Assembly: GCF_000092065.1 (NCBI RefSeq)
Contig: NC_009360.1
Location: 744,001-808,000 of the forward strand
Origin: Ostreococcus lucimarinus CCE9901
Taxonomy: Eukaryota; Chlorophyta; Mamiellophyceae; Mamiellales; Bathycoccaceae
Direction of reading: 5' to 3'
DNA length: 64,000 nt
Made by a program: the position numbers and the translations under genes
Notes under the pieces: model-generated
Seen by the model: only the letters and a program-made list of their open reading frames with translations
Databases searched by the model: none
What the model was told of the DNA's origin: nothing
Shown: piece by piece, positions 1 to 12,310 of the stretch
How the letters are laid out: every line of letters begins with the position of its first letter
How positions within the stretch are numbered: position 1 is the stretch's first letter

Positions 1-1675
1 AGTTCGCGCCGAACGCCGGGCGAGGGCGTCGGCGGGACAAAAGCGACCGTCGCGAGACGAGAGCCAAGAGACGGCGGCGAACAAGCGACAGAGAACGGGC
101 GGCGCAAGCGGTGGGGATGTGTTAGGAAGCGAAGCGCGAGTTGGTGAACGTACGACTGGAATGAGCGCTGGTGGCAGTCATCGACGCGCGCGCGAAGGTT
201 TGAGCGTGGCGTCGCCGCCCGAAACGCTCGCGTTGGCGCTTCCGATGGCGCCGCCCGACGTCGCGGCGACGCTGTACCAACGCGGCGTCAGCGGGTATTA
301 CTCGAGCGATAACGTCTTCGCGCGGTTGATGAACGACGTTCCGCTCGATGTGAGTTCTTTTTTAGCGAAACCAAACGAATCATCGGTCGTGAGTGCGGAG
401 TTGGTGAACCCCGTGCGCGCGGCGCTCATGAATTTGGCGACGAATCCGGATTCGACGGTGGCGCTCACGCGCGCGCTCGTCGAGTCCATCGTAGAAACAT
501 CGAATTCCATCACGTCTTCGGCGCACTACGCGCACGTGACGTCGATATTGCGAATTCTTTCCGCGCTCGCGATGATTGATGGGCGAAGCCTGAGCATCGT
601 GCTCGGCGCGTGCGGGGCGCAGAGAAATCAAACCGTCGCGACGGTCACAGCGCACGGGTCGCCGCCAGCGTCTTTGGCGGGGATTCCCGGTTTAGGCGGA
701 GCGGGCATGGGTACGCTCGTCGCGCATCCGCGCGCACACAGCGGTCGTATCTTCGTTCCGGCGTCCATGAGTTCGACGAATCACGCGTCCGCGCCGACGC
801 CAAAACCGACGAAGACGACGAAGAGCAGGTTGTCGGGGAGCCAAGGGGGAGAGGCACCGGAGGTGGCGCCGTTTTTGGAGACATTGATACAGTTACTCAC
901 CGATGCGAAGTGTGATGGTCAGTGGCGCGTCGTCGACGCCGTGATCGTGGCGCTCATTCGATTCGCGAGCGGTGTGGGCGTGGAGAATGGCCGGGGCGCG
1001 TTTGGCGCCGTGGCGCAAAAGCACAGCGGCTTTGGATCGTGCCTGAAATCGATCGCCCCGAACAGCACACGGTTCTTGGCGCTCATGCTCATTCGAATGT
1101 TGGCGCCCACGCCCGAATTTCAGTCGTTCCTCTGTGAACCACTCGACGTCGAGCGAGGGATTGAAAAGCCGCCGACGCCTGAACGGCGCAAGCGAGCGAC
1201 GTTGTTCGCCGCGATTCTGAGTTGCCTCCGAGCAGATTGCGTGGAGGAAAACGGCTTGATCTTCGTCATTAAGTCCTCATACGTGGCGCACGCCACGCCT
1301 GAGCAGAGCGGCACGCTTCAAGAGGCGGCGCTCCGCGTGTTAAGAACGCTCGCCTTCATCGGCTGGTCCGAGTACGGCGCCGCCGCCGTCGCCGTCAACG
1401 CCCTCGACGTCCTCGCCGCCGTCGCCGTCGAAGAGTACGTCTCCCCGCTCCCCGTGGCGCACTCCAAATCATCAACAGCCCTTCACCAAGCCACCAGGCT
1501 CGTCCACGCCCTGCTCGACGAGCACTACGACGCCCATCTTCCTCGCCTCTTGGGCGCTCGCAAGAGTCAGCGCGTCATCGCCCGTCTCGCCCACCTGAGT
1601 TCCGCCAGCGGCGGCGGTCGCGAATCTCGCATGGCCGATTGGCTCGGCCGCATTTTACTCAAGGTGCGCGAGTGA
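1..1675 (+). CDS. Partial hypothetical protein, helical-repeat-like, with basic nuclear-signal-like N-terminal part
   Basis: The reading frame is open from the first bases of the window (frame starting at base 2) to the stop at 1673-1675, so the gene may begin upstream. The first in-frame ATG is at 161. The stretch translated before it contains basic clusters resembling a nuclear signal (KRPSRD and NKRQRTGG, about bases 41-107), which looks more like protein than leader. From about base 250 on, the product is rich in amphipathic Ala/Leu helices, as in armadillo/HEAT-type proteins, broken by a low-complexity Gly/Ser/Thr/Pro linker around bases 640-850. I recognise no family. A chromatin-associated helical scaffold is only one possibility. 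If translation starts at 161 the product has 504 residues. The gene is followed by APC5 on the same strand after 135 bp. Confidence 0.6.
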   Translation, partial: VRAERRARASAGQKRPSRDESQETAANKRQRTGGASGGDVLGSEARVGERTTGMSAGGSHRRAREGLSVASPPETLALALPMAPPDVAATLYQRGVSGYYSSDNVFARLMNDVPLDVSSFLAKPNESSVVSAELVNPVRAALMNLATNPDSTVALTRALVESIVETSNSITSSAHYAHVTSILRILSALAMIDGRSLSIVLGACGAQRNQTVATVTAHGSPPASLAGIPGLGGAGMGTLVAHPRAHSGRIFVPASMSSTNHASAPTPKPTKTTKSRLSGSQGGEAPEVAPFLETLIQLLTDAKCDGQWRVVDAVIVALIRFASGVGVENGRGAFGAVAQKHSGFGSCLKSIAPNSTRFLALMLIRMLAPTPEFQSFLCEPLDVERGIEKPPTPERRKRATLFAAILSCLRADCVEENGLIFVIKSSYVAHATPEQSGTLQEAALRVLRTLAFIGWSEYGAAAVAVNALDVLAAVAVEEYVSPLPVAHSKSSTALHQATRLVHALLDEHYDAHLPRLLGARKSQRVIARLAHLSSASGGGRESRMADWLGRILLKVRE

Positions 1676-1810
1676 CCGACCTTTTTAGCGCATCCGCAGT
1701 CGTCGCGACGGCGAGTCGCCCTCGCACCGGCGGCGCCGCGATTTAGCGATTTAAACCCGTCTCCAGCTGTCGTCGATCCTCTGTCCCCGCACACGCGCGC
1801 GCGAGCCGTC

Positions 1811-4438
1811 ATGTCCGCGACCGACGCCGTGGACGAGCGCCAGCGAATCACGCGAAGCGCGCCCACCGCGCACCGCGTCGCCGTCGCCGTGATCGCCGCG
1901 CGCGTCGCGTTCGACCCGCTCGGATTCGGCGGTCGCCGCGCCGGCGTCTGGGAGGACGCCCTCGCGCGCGCGCCGACGCGCGTGGACGAAGACCCGGCGC
2001 GATGCGTGCGCGACGTGCGCGCGGCGCACGCGAAGTGCGCGGTCGACGCGCTCGCGGGCGGAGGGACGCGCGAACGGAGCGCGACGGAGACGACGCGGGC
2101 GCTGCGAGCGGCGCTGGAAGACGCGACGGCGAGCGAGACGAACGAAGACGCGACGGAACGCGCGGCGCGCGATGCGATCGTGCGATGGGGATTGGAGAGG
2201 TTTTTGGACGAATTGATGGAGGTGTCGGAGAGTTTGGACGATTTGGAGGCGTTTTTTGAGGACGCGCGATGCGTGGCGGCGAACGCGCGCGCGGAGGATT
2301 ACGAGGCGGAATACGGATTCGAGACGCGGGACGTCGAGGGGTGGACGCCGATCGGAATGTTTTTGAAGCGGTGTTATCTGGGGTTTAATTTATTGCCGTT
2401 TGAGGCGACGCTGACGTTGCTGGATGAGGTGCGGGCGTACGCGGAGGAGGTCGCGCGGGCAATCCAAGGCGACGAAAACGAGCCGCCGAGCGGGAGAACG
2501 TGCGCGGCGCCGGATGTGCTGACGACGCTCGTCACGCGCGCCGTCGAGGCGTACGATACGCACGCCGTAGATGCCGATCGAGTTTTACCGCCGGAAGCGC
2601 TCGAGGATCTGCGGGATTTGGCGCCCGAAGTGCCGACGCTGCACTACTTGCGTCACGCAGCGGCGTTGCGACGGAAAGATTACCCAGCGGCGGTGGAGCA
2701 TTTACATCGACACTTTGACATCAGCGGCGAGCACAACGAGTTGAGAGCGGATTTAGGAGGCGATAACGTTTTAGTGGGCGGGTTTGAAAGCGCCAACGCC
2801 GGGCGCGAGCGGTTGCAGACGGCGTTATTGGCGCTCGCGTCCACGCAGCTGGCGTTTTCGCACGCGGACGAGGCGACGTTTGCGATTTCCGAAGCCGTGC
2901 GCACGGCGCAGCAGAATGGTGACGAGGCGTCGTTGGCGCACGCTCTCGCGCTCACAACGGCATTGTTGTCGCGAGCACCTTTGGACGCGTCGAGTCATCG
3001 AGCGTCGCACCAAGACGAGCAACTGCCGACGCTGCTCCGACGATTGACGGCGCAAGCGGCGGAGCTGGCGTCGCCGCATCTCATCGCCTACGCCTCGCTC
3101 GCACTCACAAAGTACGCGATCGACAACCCGTCTCGGGCACTTGGGTCACATTCGCACGCGCCCGGCGGTGGTGCCTTGTCTCGCGCGGCTCGAGGTGGCG
3201 TAGACATCGTGACGACGCCGGCGCTCGCGACGCGAAACCTCGTCGACATCGAGTTAACGCGACACTTCACTCAACTCGTCTCCGCCACGCCCGCATCCGC
3301 GGCGTCGTTAGCATTAGCGCGTGAGTCATCGGGTGACGGCGTGCTCGGCGCTGGGAACGATTTGTACCCACCGCCCAAAGGTTTCGCGTCGACGCCGACG
3401 TGTGGGTACACGCTGAGCGCCACGGCGACGGCGCTCAGGAGCTTGACGGGTACTGCGTCTACGCTCGCTGCGGAGGGTTGGAGCACGTATGGGTGCAAAT
3501 ATATCGGTCGACTGTACGCTGTTCGTCAGCTTTACCTCGATCGCGAAGCCTCGGCGGATGAAACCGCGACGAGTTGCGCGACGCTCATCGCTGCGGCGAG
3601 CGAGTGCGAAGGCGTTGAAGCCGCCGACGAAGTGTGTCGACACGTCGAAGAAATATTCGGCAAAGATGGATGCGAAAACAAGTTTTCTGCCCTGGCGTTT
3701 TTAAGGCTACACTACGACCGCGCCGTAGGCGTTGGTTCGTACGCGACCGCGAGACGCGCCGCTCAGCGCATGCTCGCCGTCATCGACGCGAAGTCGGGAG
3801 CAGACAACGCGGCGTACTTTGAAGCGAGGCGGATGAACGCAAACCTGGACAGGCTGATGAAGAACTTCGATGATGCCCAAAAAGAGTTGAACGCACTCAT
3901 CGCTGACGCCGAGAAAGTGAAGGACGAGCACGCGGCGATGTGGGCCAAAATCTCACTCGCCGAGACGCATCTGAGCGCCGGCGCGCCAACGTTGGCGTTG
4001 ATGCGCGCTCTACCGCTCGAGCTCGAAGCGTCCGAAAGTGGTGTCGAGCCGATTCAAACGCGTGCCTTGTGCATAATGTGCGAGTCTTGGCTCGAGCTCG
4101 GAAACTCGCACGCGCAACTCGCGCGCGACGCGTTGGACGCGCGCGCGCTTGAGCTCCTATCGAGCGACGATTTGCGCTTGCAAGCCAGAGCGTACGTCGC
4201 GTGCGCGCGCGCGCTCATCGCCACGACCGTCGATTCTGGTCATGCATCGATCGCATCTCGCGTCATCGATGCCCTCGAGCGCGCTGCGGAGCGTTACGCC
4301 AAGCTCGGCGCCCATCGCGACGCGGCGATGACGTACGCTCGTCTCGCCAAGGCGCGCGCGCGATTCGACATGGATACCGTCGCTGCCGCCGCCAAGTGCC
4401 GCGAACACGCGAACGCCTCGTTATATTTCGCTACGTAG
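1811..4438 (+). CDS. APC5: Anaphase-promoting complex subunit 5 (APC5)
   Basis: The 875-residue product resembles APC5, a TPR-type scaffold of the platform of the anaphase-promoting complex/cyclosome, the E3 ligase that drives mitotic exit. The clearest family signature is near residues 275-302, where LHYLRHAAAL is followed by a segment with LHRHFDISG. This matches the conserved HxLHRYFDYS-type block of APC5 proteins. An N-terminal block with LGFNLLPFEATL and C-terminal TPR-like helices (for example YFEARRMNANLDRLM near residue 670) fit the family, as does the length (Arabidopsis APC5 is about 900 residues). The ATG at 1811 is the first in frame after the previous gene, and no intron is needed. 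Regulation is not visible. Confidence 0.8.
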   Translation: MSATDAVDERQRITRSAPTAHRVAVAVIAARVAFDPLGFGGRRAGVWEDALARAPTRVDEDPARCVRDVRAAHAKCAVDALAGGGTRERSATETTRALRAALEDATASETNEDATERAARDAIVRWGLERFLDELMEVSESLDDLEAFFEDARCVAANARAEDYEAEYGFETRDVEGWTPIGMFLKRCYLGFNLLPFEATLTLLDEVRAYAEEVARAIQGDENEPPSGRTCAAPDVLTTLVTRAVEAYDTHAVDADRVLPPEALEDLRDLAPEVPTLHYLRHAAALRRKDYPAAVEHLHRHFDISGEHNELRADLGGDNVLVGGFESANAGRERLQTALLALASTQLAFSHADEATFAISEAVRTAQQNGDEASLAHALALTTALLSRAPLDASSHRASHQDEQLPTLLRRLTAQAAELASPHLIAYASLALTKYAIDNPSRALGSHSHAPGGGALSRAARGGVDIVTTPALATRNLVDIELTRHFTQLVSATPASAASLALARESSGDGVLGAGNDLYPPPKGFASTPTCGYTLSATATALRSLTGTASTLAAEGWSTYGCKYIGRLYAVRQLYLDREASADETATSCATLIAAASECEGVEAADEVCRHVEEIFGKDGCENKFSALAFLRLHYDRAVGVGSYATARRAAQRMLAVIDAKSGADNAAYFEARRMNANLDRLMKNFDDAQKELNALIADAEKVKDEHAAMWAKISLAETHLSAGAPTLALMRALPLELEASESGVEPIQTRALCIMCESWLELGNSHAQLARDALDARALELLSSDDLRLQARAYVACARALIATTVDSGHASIASRVIDALERAAERYAKLGAHRDAAMTYARLAKARARFDMDTVAAAAKCREHANASLYFAT

Positions 4439-4599
4439 CACCGTCTTCCACCCTGCGCTCGCTCACGATTGTAACATAACGAAATGATTTGTACGCTCGT
4501 CTTCGTCTTCGCGCTTCAACCCGACGCCTTACCAACCGTCGTCCCCCATCGTGCGACGCGCGTCCCCGACACGCCTCGCGCGCGCGCCGACGGGCCGCG

Positions 4600-7500
4600 A
4601 TGGGGGACGCCATCGTAGCGGCGACGCAGTTGAATGACGTTCGCGTCATCATCGCGTTGTTCATCGTCGGTGCGACGTCGATCGCGCTGACGCTTCACTG
4701 GGTGCTTCGAACGGTGTTGCCCTGGTTTATAGGACTCGCGGTGCGTCATTGCGCGGCTTCGACGCCTCGAAACGGTCGCGCGATTTCCTTTACGTCGATG
4801 CGACGCGCGAAAGGACGGACGGCGCACGATGGCGGCGGAAGATCGATGAATGATTACTCGACGTGGGACAGTCGACTGACGACGCGAATGGCGACGACAG
4901 GCGAGCTTCGTCAATCGAAGCGGGTTGCGATTGAGTATCGATAGTTTCGGGATCACGAGCGTGCGTGGAGTGAGCGTGAGCTTTAACAAGCCCGGCACGG
5001 CGCTGCGTAGGGTGCAGATTGCGGAGATTGCGTACGTGGGGAACGCGTCGACCATCGTGACGTGGTTGTTGAATTTCGCGTTGCGCAAGGCGAGCGGGAA
5101 GCATTTACGGGATGATTTGCCGCGCGTGGGTGAAAAGAATGGTAAAACCAGAAGTAAAAGTGATGATGGGTTCGCGGAGATGACGCCTCGTGGTAACGAT
5201 AGTCCGTCATCGGATGGAACGCCGGCGAGCGGACGAAGACGGTTCATACGCTTTGGCGTCGGATCGCTCAAGGCGGCGTTCGTGGTGTCGGGCGTAGAAA
5301 TTACGACGCGGAGTAAAGCCGACATAAATACGGAGGATGGGTTGCAAAAGCAGTCGTCTGATTTAGGTCGCGCAAAAATGACGAACACTAAAAAGAAGGC
5401 GATGACGCGCGGCAAGTGGAGATTGATGAAGGGCATCGCGTCCTTTGTCGACATCACGGTCGTATCGCTGACGGTGCGCGAAGAAGATGATGATGACGTC
5501 GACATGTTGTTTTGTGATAAACTCACGTTTGAAGCGTCTGGCAAGGCCGGAGCTTCGCTGAAATTCCTCATCACGGCACGTATGCTGCGAGGCAAGGATG
5601 GTTGGAGCATGACAGACACCAACGTGAACCTCGTCGCGGAGTTTGATTCCGAGACGAAAACTATCGTACCTGTGCACGCGGGATTGAGTGGTTCGACCTT
5701 GTCTCTCGTGAAGCGTGTTGGCGAGCGAGCGAAGAAGATCGAGACGAAAACAGATTTGGCGCCGATTACCGTCAAACAACAGCAAGGTCCGCACAAGGCT
5801 GTGAGGGGTCTACTCAAAGTGCCGAGGAAATGCAAGATAGAATTTAAACGCGTCGTGATGGAGAATAAGAACCAGGAAGCACCGTTGACTGGCGTGATGA
5901 CGCATATGCAATTCTCGGTCGAGAGAGTGAGCGCGTCCAAAAAGGGATTTCGTCTCTTTCGAAAGCAACAGCAAGTCGTCTCGCCGTTTGCCTCCACGGC
6001 GTTCGAGGCGGACGCGTGGGCAGAGGTGAATATGTCCGTGGCGGATGCAAAATTAGTGCATGGAAAGCATCAGACATTAGCTCTCATCAACGCGCCGAGT
6101 GCCTCGGTATTCTTGTCGCTTTCAGAGAAAGCACTCGGCGACGGCGGCAAATTGCCCGCCACCGCAACGTTTACGGTGGATTCGTGCGATTTTAGGCACC
6201 ATGCCGATGCGGCAGATTTAGTCGCTGCGTTAAAGGCGCAGAAAACGAAATCAAGAAACGGCTCCACTAAGTCGACGAACACAAAAAAGAACTCGGCGCC
6301 GTGGGACGTCGTCGATGCGCAGATGATGTGCAAAACGTCGCTATGCGCGAGAATGTACGACGAGCACGGGGCAACATCGTGTCAGTTTCTCACCGAGCAG
6401 ATTCGTGGTCGATATGGAAATTTAGTCGATGAAGGGACGTGTATGCTAGTTAGTTCGAGCGCGTCAGACAAGCGCGGCGTGTGCACGATGTCACGCGTAC
6501 AAGTGACGGTTCCCGGTTACCACCCCGTCGTGCAGATTGAAGCCATCAGCGTTGCGCTATCCGAAGCTGCCGGAAACGCGGTTGAGTTGTCGGAAACTAC
6601 CATCGATTTGAACATGAACGAAGCAGGTGAACTCGCAAAGAAGATTGATGCCGTCGCGAAGCGCGCCAAGGCAACCATGGCGAGCGCAAAAGGCGATTCG
6701 TCTGACAAGGCGACGTCTTCAAATAAGGTGAAGAAATCTACACGCGTCATCTTGGTCGACACAGCGATGCGTGCTCGATGCACGATGACGCCTTACTCGA
6801 CGTTCGGTGAGATACCGCAAAACTCGCGCGGCGATGAGCCTGTAGAGTGCGCGCTCGACATAAGTTGTCCGCTCGCAGAGATGTCGCAGCCGGAGGCAAA
6901 CTTAACGAGAATGGCGGCGGGTGGTTTCACAGTCTCTATGTACGACACCATTCAAAGACCCGCCAAAGCCGAAGAGGCGAAGAAAGATTCGCGGTGGGTC
7001 GGACGAGTCAATTACGAAGAAGTCGCGGTAGAGAACAACCGCGTGATGCTAGTCGGAAGTCTCGATGTTGAGTACAAACAAGGCGCCAACAAGCGCGCGG
7101 CAGTATCCGTGGAAGGCGTCGAATTTGATTGGGAACCGGATGCGCATTTTCTCGCACTAGAAATTTCAAACCTGGCAAAGGCTGCAAAGCCAGCAAAGAT
7201 GTCGACTGACGGTACGCAAAACGCCTCGAAGGATCAAACAAAATTGGATCTTTCGTTTGACGTGCGCAAAGTCAGCGGCTCGTTCTTTGTCACGCCGGGC
7301 GCGTGCGCGCAAGTATCATTTGGACTTATGGACGCGCGCCCACTCGAAAAAACGTGCTGCGTGAGAGATGTGACTTTTGGTATGAACGGATACACGATAA
7401 CGGAGTTAGAATTGATCTCCGTAACTCAAGACGAGTGCGAACGCACGTTGCCTCATGTCGCAGCGATCACACACGAAGACGCCGAAGACATCGCCAGGCG

Positions 7501-10500
7501 CCGCAAGTTTCAAATTGTGGTTGAGAAGGCAAAGCTCATGCTTCCCGCAAACTTAGACCTCGGCGACGCCATGGTAGCCATGATTATAGGCGAAGCGGTA
7601 TTCTCCGACGTCGTGAAAACGACTGGGAAGCGCGCAAAGAAGGAGCGAATTTCGTTGGCTGCCAATTTACCCGCCTGCGCCGAATCGTCTCCGTCAAAAC
7701 CGGCGACTGAAATCAATGTCAAGGTCAGCAGTATCGAAATTGAAGTCGAAGACTCGAATGATTTGGAGCGTTTTATGCGTGCAAAGCAAGCTGCATTGGG
7801 ATCTTGCATCGCGGCCGCGGAGTTTACGTCTTCCACTGAAGAGGCGATGCGAAGCATCACCACGACGTATCTCCAGCATAAGGAATTCTTAGCAAACGGC
7901 GGTGGCTCCGCGTTGCACATGGATATAGGCAGCGTCACCTCTACGGCAGTGTGGGGAGGTGGTAAAGGCGATGGTGATGAGCTCACAGCGAAAGCAGGCG
8001 CGCACGTACGTCGTGTGGATGCTCCGTATAGCGATTCTGTGTCTTTGCAGATGCAAAACGTTTTGACGATGCACACAAGCGTAACCGAAATGCGCGTCTG
8101 CGTGGCGGATTTGACCGCACGTCCTATTTTCATGTGTAGTGAAGCCACGATCGCAGGGACATTTGTGCAGGCTAGACAATACGCCCCGCGCATATTGACG
8201 GGACAAGTTGCCCTCCCTGTCGGACGAAGACGATGGGCGAAGACAAACGGACCCGACACGCCTTCGCGACCGACGGCGATGTGGTACACAGATGCGACTT
8301 TTGACATCAAAGAAGCTGATATATTTGTGGCGACGTGCATTGAGCCGTATTTGTTCAATGTGTCGCGAGAGCTCACGACGAGACTCGTCCTTCCACGCCT
8401 GCACAAGCACATTCCAGGAGGCGGAGGTGGACGTCCGCCGACGAAGGAATACGATCGAAACAATCCCAGACCGCCGAGCATGCCCTGGTGGGATATTTTG
8501 AGAAGTCAGTGGCGCGGATTAATGCGTATAACGATGATTCAGTCCGGTGCGAAGGTGGATAGTCAAGGACAGATTGAGCATCTCGGCGCGCACGGGGGAG
8601 ACTCGTTTGCGAGCGAGCTAGAGATTTTCGCCGACATGTGGGAGTTCGACATGAAGCCGCGCAACGTGGTCATTCGTAGCGCGAACTTCACGATATCAAG
8701 AATTCAAGATGATGAAGAGTGTACCGAAGCTTCGACGCCACGCGCGGATGAACCATCGCCGAAGCATAAGTTGGTCATCTTCCCGGTCATGTGCGTCAAG
8801 GCAGATTACGAATTCAAAGCCCTCCTCGATGGCGGCGATGGTCATCGTACGCACTACAGACACGACTCAACGACTGGAAAGGAGCTTTTCTCCAGAGATT
8901 TGACGCGCTCAAGTGCTTGTTTTGTGAATCTCGATGTCGATCTGGCGTCCATGGAAGAGTTCGTCACGAAAATGGTCAACGCCGCGACCATGGATCGCTT
9001 CGTCGAATACGTGAGAAATCTTACCACTGACGTGCCATCGTTCGAACACCAGGGCCACTATTCGAATCCGACCATAGCGCTGACACCAGATGACGTTGAG
9101 TTCATGAAACAATGGGAACATGGGATGAAGAAGCCAATGGTCGCGCTGCGGTCGATCTGGAACTTGCGACCGTGGGGCGCCCCGCGACGGGTAAAACACC
9201 CAGAATCGATAAGTTTGGTTGACTTGTTCGCAAGCATCGACACTGTCATCACCTCGAGCGTCATTCATGTGGTGAACGCTTCGAGCGACGAGACAGCTAA
9301 TGCGTACGGGGCGTGTTTCTGTCTCAAATCGGTGCATTGCGTCGCGAAAAAAGCGCCTCGGACCAAGGTGGAATTCACCCTGCGAGCAGATTCGTCGCAA
9401 TTCCACGTGCCTGAGCGTGACGGCAGTCTCGAACGTAAGGGATCGAGTCCACGTCGCCTCGCTAATCTTCGCGCTGGATCTATTACCAACAGACTGAACT
9501 TTGCAGAGCTCGACGACGTCGTCAAAGAGATGTTGCAAGGAAGCGCCAAGAGCCCGTCACAGGCAGATGATGGATCGGCTTCGCGCCCGACGTCCACGGA
9601 TCCAACGTTGGTATTAGACACGAAAAGACTCGAGATTACTCAGCGCAATGAAGATTCAGTGGCCAGCCAGGGCATTCAGATCGAAGTTGACGCTCCTCGG
9701 ATCTTAATTGAAGCCGAACAGCGGAACGCTATCCTCGGCTGGATCAACGCCATTTGGACGGCGGCGCAGACGGAAAGACGCGAGCCGACTTGGACCGAGC
9801 TCAATCGCATCCTAAAGTCAGCGGATAAACTGTCGGGAGTGAGTCGACGTCGCCGTGAATTAGACGATATCATGGGCGATGGACCAAGTTTGCACGCGCT
9901 AAGTGCGGAAGAGACGCTCGAAAAGAATTACGAATCACCGAAACGTGCGACGGAAGCTGTTGTGCTCTTCGTCATTCAAATCACCGCTCCGCAAATCAAT
10001 TTTAAGGGCAAAGATGCCGCTGGTCGAATGTTACTCGCAGCCGAAGGCGGACTTGTGGTTGGTAGACGAATGGACGACGGCGGTTCGACGGGTCGTCGTC
10101 TCGTCACGGTATCTTTACAACAAGTTCAAGCGTACGTGGCGCCGACGAACGTCGACTTAAACGCCGGTGTGCAGTGGTTGCGGGAAAATCATTCTTCGGT
10201 GGATGGCATACATACTTCTTTGGTTCGTGACGACGTATTCGAAAGTGGCGACGGTCGCAAAGAATCAGGTTCGCTCTTGCGACGCATTTTCGCTCCAGGT
10301 TCGATGGTTTTTGAGCACGCAAACGCCGTCACAGCGACGCAAAGTCGCATAACCGACGCCGAGTTGTACGCGTACAACGAGCCGACGGAGGCTGATGTTC
10401 AGGCTTTCGGTAAGCGCACGGCGAGCGAGACCAAAGGGGAAGCGGTGAGCCAATTTTCAATGCGTTCTCCCGAAATCGTCGCGGAAATGAATTCGAGCCA

Positions 10501-12160
10501 GTACGTTGTTTTGATCGACGTCATGGCGAGCCTATTCTTGACACCAGCGGCTTTGGAGCGTCCTCGACCGAGCTTTCAGGCTTCAAAGGTTTTGATGAGT
10601 CGTGATCGAACGTTGAGTGACACGGTTGCGCTTGAATCTTCAGCTATCGTCGCGAAACCGATGATGAAGTTGATGGCCGCTCGCTGGGCGGTGGAGAGTA
10701 TGGAGAAGAATTATCGCCGCGCGGTCGCTCTGGCGCCGAGCGAAAAGCAGAAAGTCCTTCGTGAAATCGATGTCCTTTGGTCCGCTGCGCAGAAGGCTGA
10801 GTTGCGCGTCCTCGCTGCGGTGCATCAAGCCGAAGAGAACGATAGGCTCTATCGGCGGCACTCCGCGATTCGATTAAGTCTCGAAATCGAACACGCGGCT
10901 TGGACTTTGTGGCAGGGTGGGAGTCCTTTCATCTCCGCTCAGCTCTCGCGACTGTCGCTTTCGCGCGAACGCCAGGTTGACTCTTCTGGGATGCTGCGAT
11001 TTAAGCTGCACGGTTTAAGTATGGTGTCGCTCGATGAAGGCTGCGTCGATCAGATGTTTTCTCGCTGGATTCCACCGGGAAGCGTGCACGAATCACGCGC
11101 GCGTAACGACGCGCCGTTGATTGACTTTTTCTCCATCCGCGCGGGATCGGCGCCGGAGAAACCGGTATACGACCATTTGGAGCTGAGTGTGCAACCGTTC
11201 GAGGTGGACATCAAGCACTCGCAGTACAAAATGATTTACCAATATCTCTTTCCAATGACGAAGTCCAGCGATCACGACGCGTTTGAGAATGTTTACAGGC
11301 GTCCGGCGCTCGCCAAGAATGCGGAGATGTCGCCGCGCGAGAGCTTGATTCGGGCGCAATCTATAAACGCAAAGGGTGTGCATCTGACGCCGCTTGAATT
11401 GCCGTCGGAGATGTCGGCGTCAAAGCATCGGCGACGATGGCGTTGGAACGAAGAAAAAGATGAAGTTCTCGAAGAGTTTGAAGACGTGCATGCGAAAAAG
11501 GGCGAAAAGGGTATTGATCACAAAACCGTACTTTTGCGCTATTTCAGAATTCATCCTCTGCACATGGAGATGACGTACGAAGGCAAATCACGCGGGTTCA
11601 GAGACTTGCAACTCGGCGTCGACGCCTTTGCGTACGAAAACTTTTCCGGTCGCTGGCGTGACTTGACGTCAGAGCTTAAAAACCACATCGTATGGAGCGT
11701 GTTGAAATCGCTCGTCGGCTTTCGAGGAAAGTTTGTCGAGAGCAAGATCGATGACACGCAGTCCATCTTCATGCGCGTCGCGGAGCGGTTGAAGAAAACT
11801 GCCAACTTGCTCCCGAAGCCCAAACCAGAAACTTCCAGCGGCGCCGAGCACGATTCCGAGTCGGAGACGGCCGTCGACGACCGAATTAAGTCGCAGACGT
11901 CCCAGGCCGAACTCTTTCGCACCGGATGGAACGACGTCGACGTCGATATCGAAGTACCGCGCGGCGATGGTCGAAAAGCGCCGTCGCGACGCTTCTCGAG
12001 GAAGAAGAAGAAACCTCGCCGCATCCGCCCAATCAAAAACACCAAGAAATTCCTCGCCACGGTCGGCATTGGCTCCTACACGCCGAGCGGTGCCGAGGGA
12101 ACGCCTTCTTTGCGCAGCCGCACCGAAGTCATCGACGCGTGGTCCACCCCAAACTTGTAA
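4600..12160 (+). CDS. Bridge-like lipid transfer protein, SABRE/KIP/Hobbit/BLTP2 (FMP27) family
   Basis: Exons 4600-4740 and 4901-12160 give 2466 residues. The family forms long hydrophobic grooves that move lipids at ER-plasma membrane contacts and is anchored by an N-terminal transmembrane helix. Exon 1 encodes exactly such a helix (residues about 16-45, IIALFIVGATSIALTLHWVL). Exon 2 starts with ASFVNRSGLRLSIDSFGI and a block like the N-terminal repeat of plant SABRE (VSVSFNKPG...). A mid-protein PWWDILRSQWRG matches the GFWDK/PWWD block of FMP27 proteins. The C-terminal region has a basic stretch HRRRWRWNEEKDE and LLRYFRIHPLHMEMTYEGKS, again typical. The intron joins the frames in phase 0. 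Without it the long frame has no ATG and no membrane anchor. The next gene follows after 150 bp. Confidence 0.85.
4741..4900 (+). other. Intron of the BLTP2/SABRE-family gene
   Basis: A 160-nt intron with donor GTGCGT at 4741, a branch-like CTGAC at 4876-4880 and acceptor CAG ending at 4900. It separates the membrane-anchor exon from the body of the protein in phase 0, and the frames on either side differ by one base. Confidence 0.75.
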
Positions 12161-12310
12161 CGTTGTAATACTACTCGCGGCGTCAAACTGCAGAAAGGGG
12201 AACGAGCACGAAAAAGAGACGATTTGTCTCTCCGAGTGCGCAATCGCTCGCCCGGCGTCACTTCGCGCCTCGCGCGCGCGGCGAACGCGCATCCCGAGAC
12301 GAAGCACACG

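Noticed and set aside
4516-5997. 493-codon open frame on the minus strand under the lipid transfer protein gene
   Set aside because: Its composition is what GC-rich third positions produce opposite a real gene. It shows no domain, and the plus-strand frame has strong family similarity.
7510-8481. 323-codon minus-strand open frame
   Set aside because: It lies wholly inside the BLTP2-type gene with no recognisable domain; a shadow frame.
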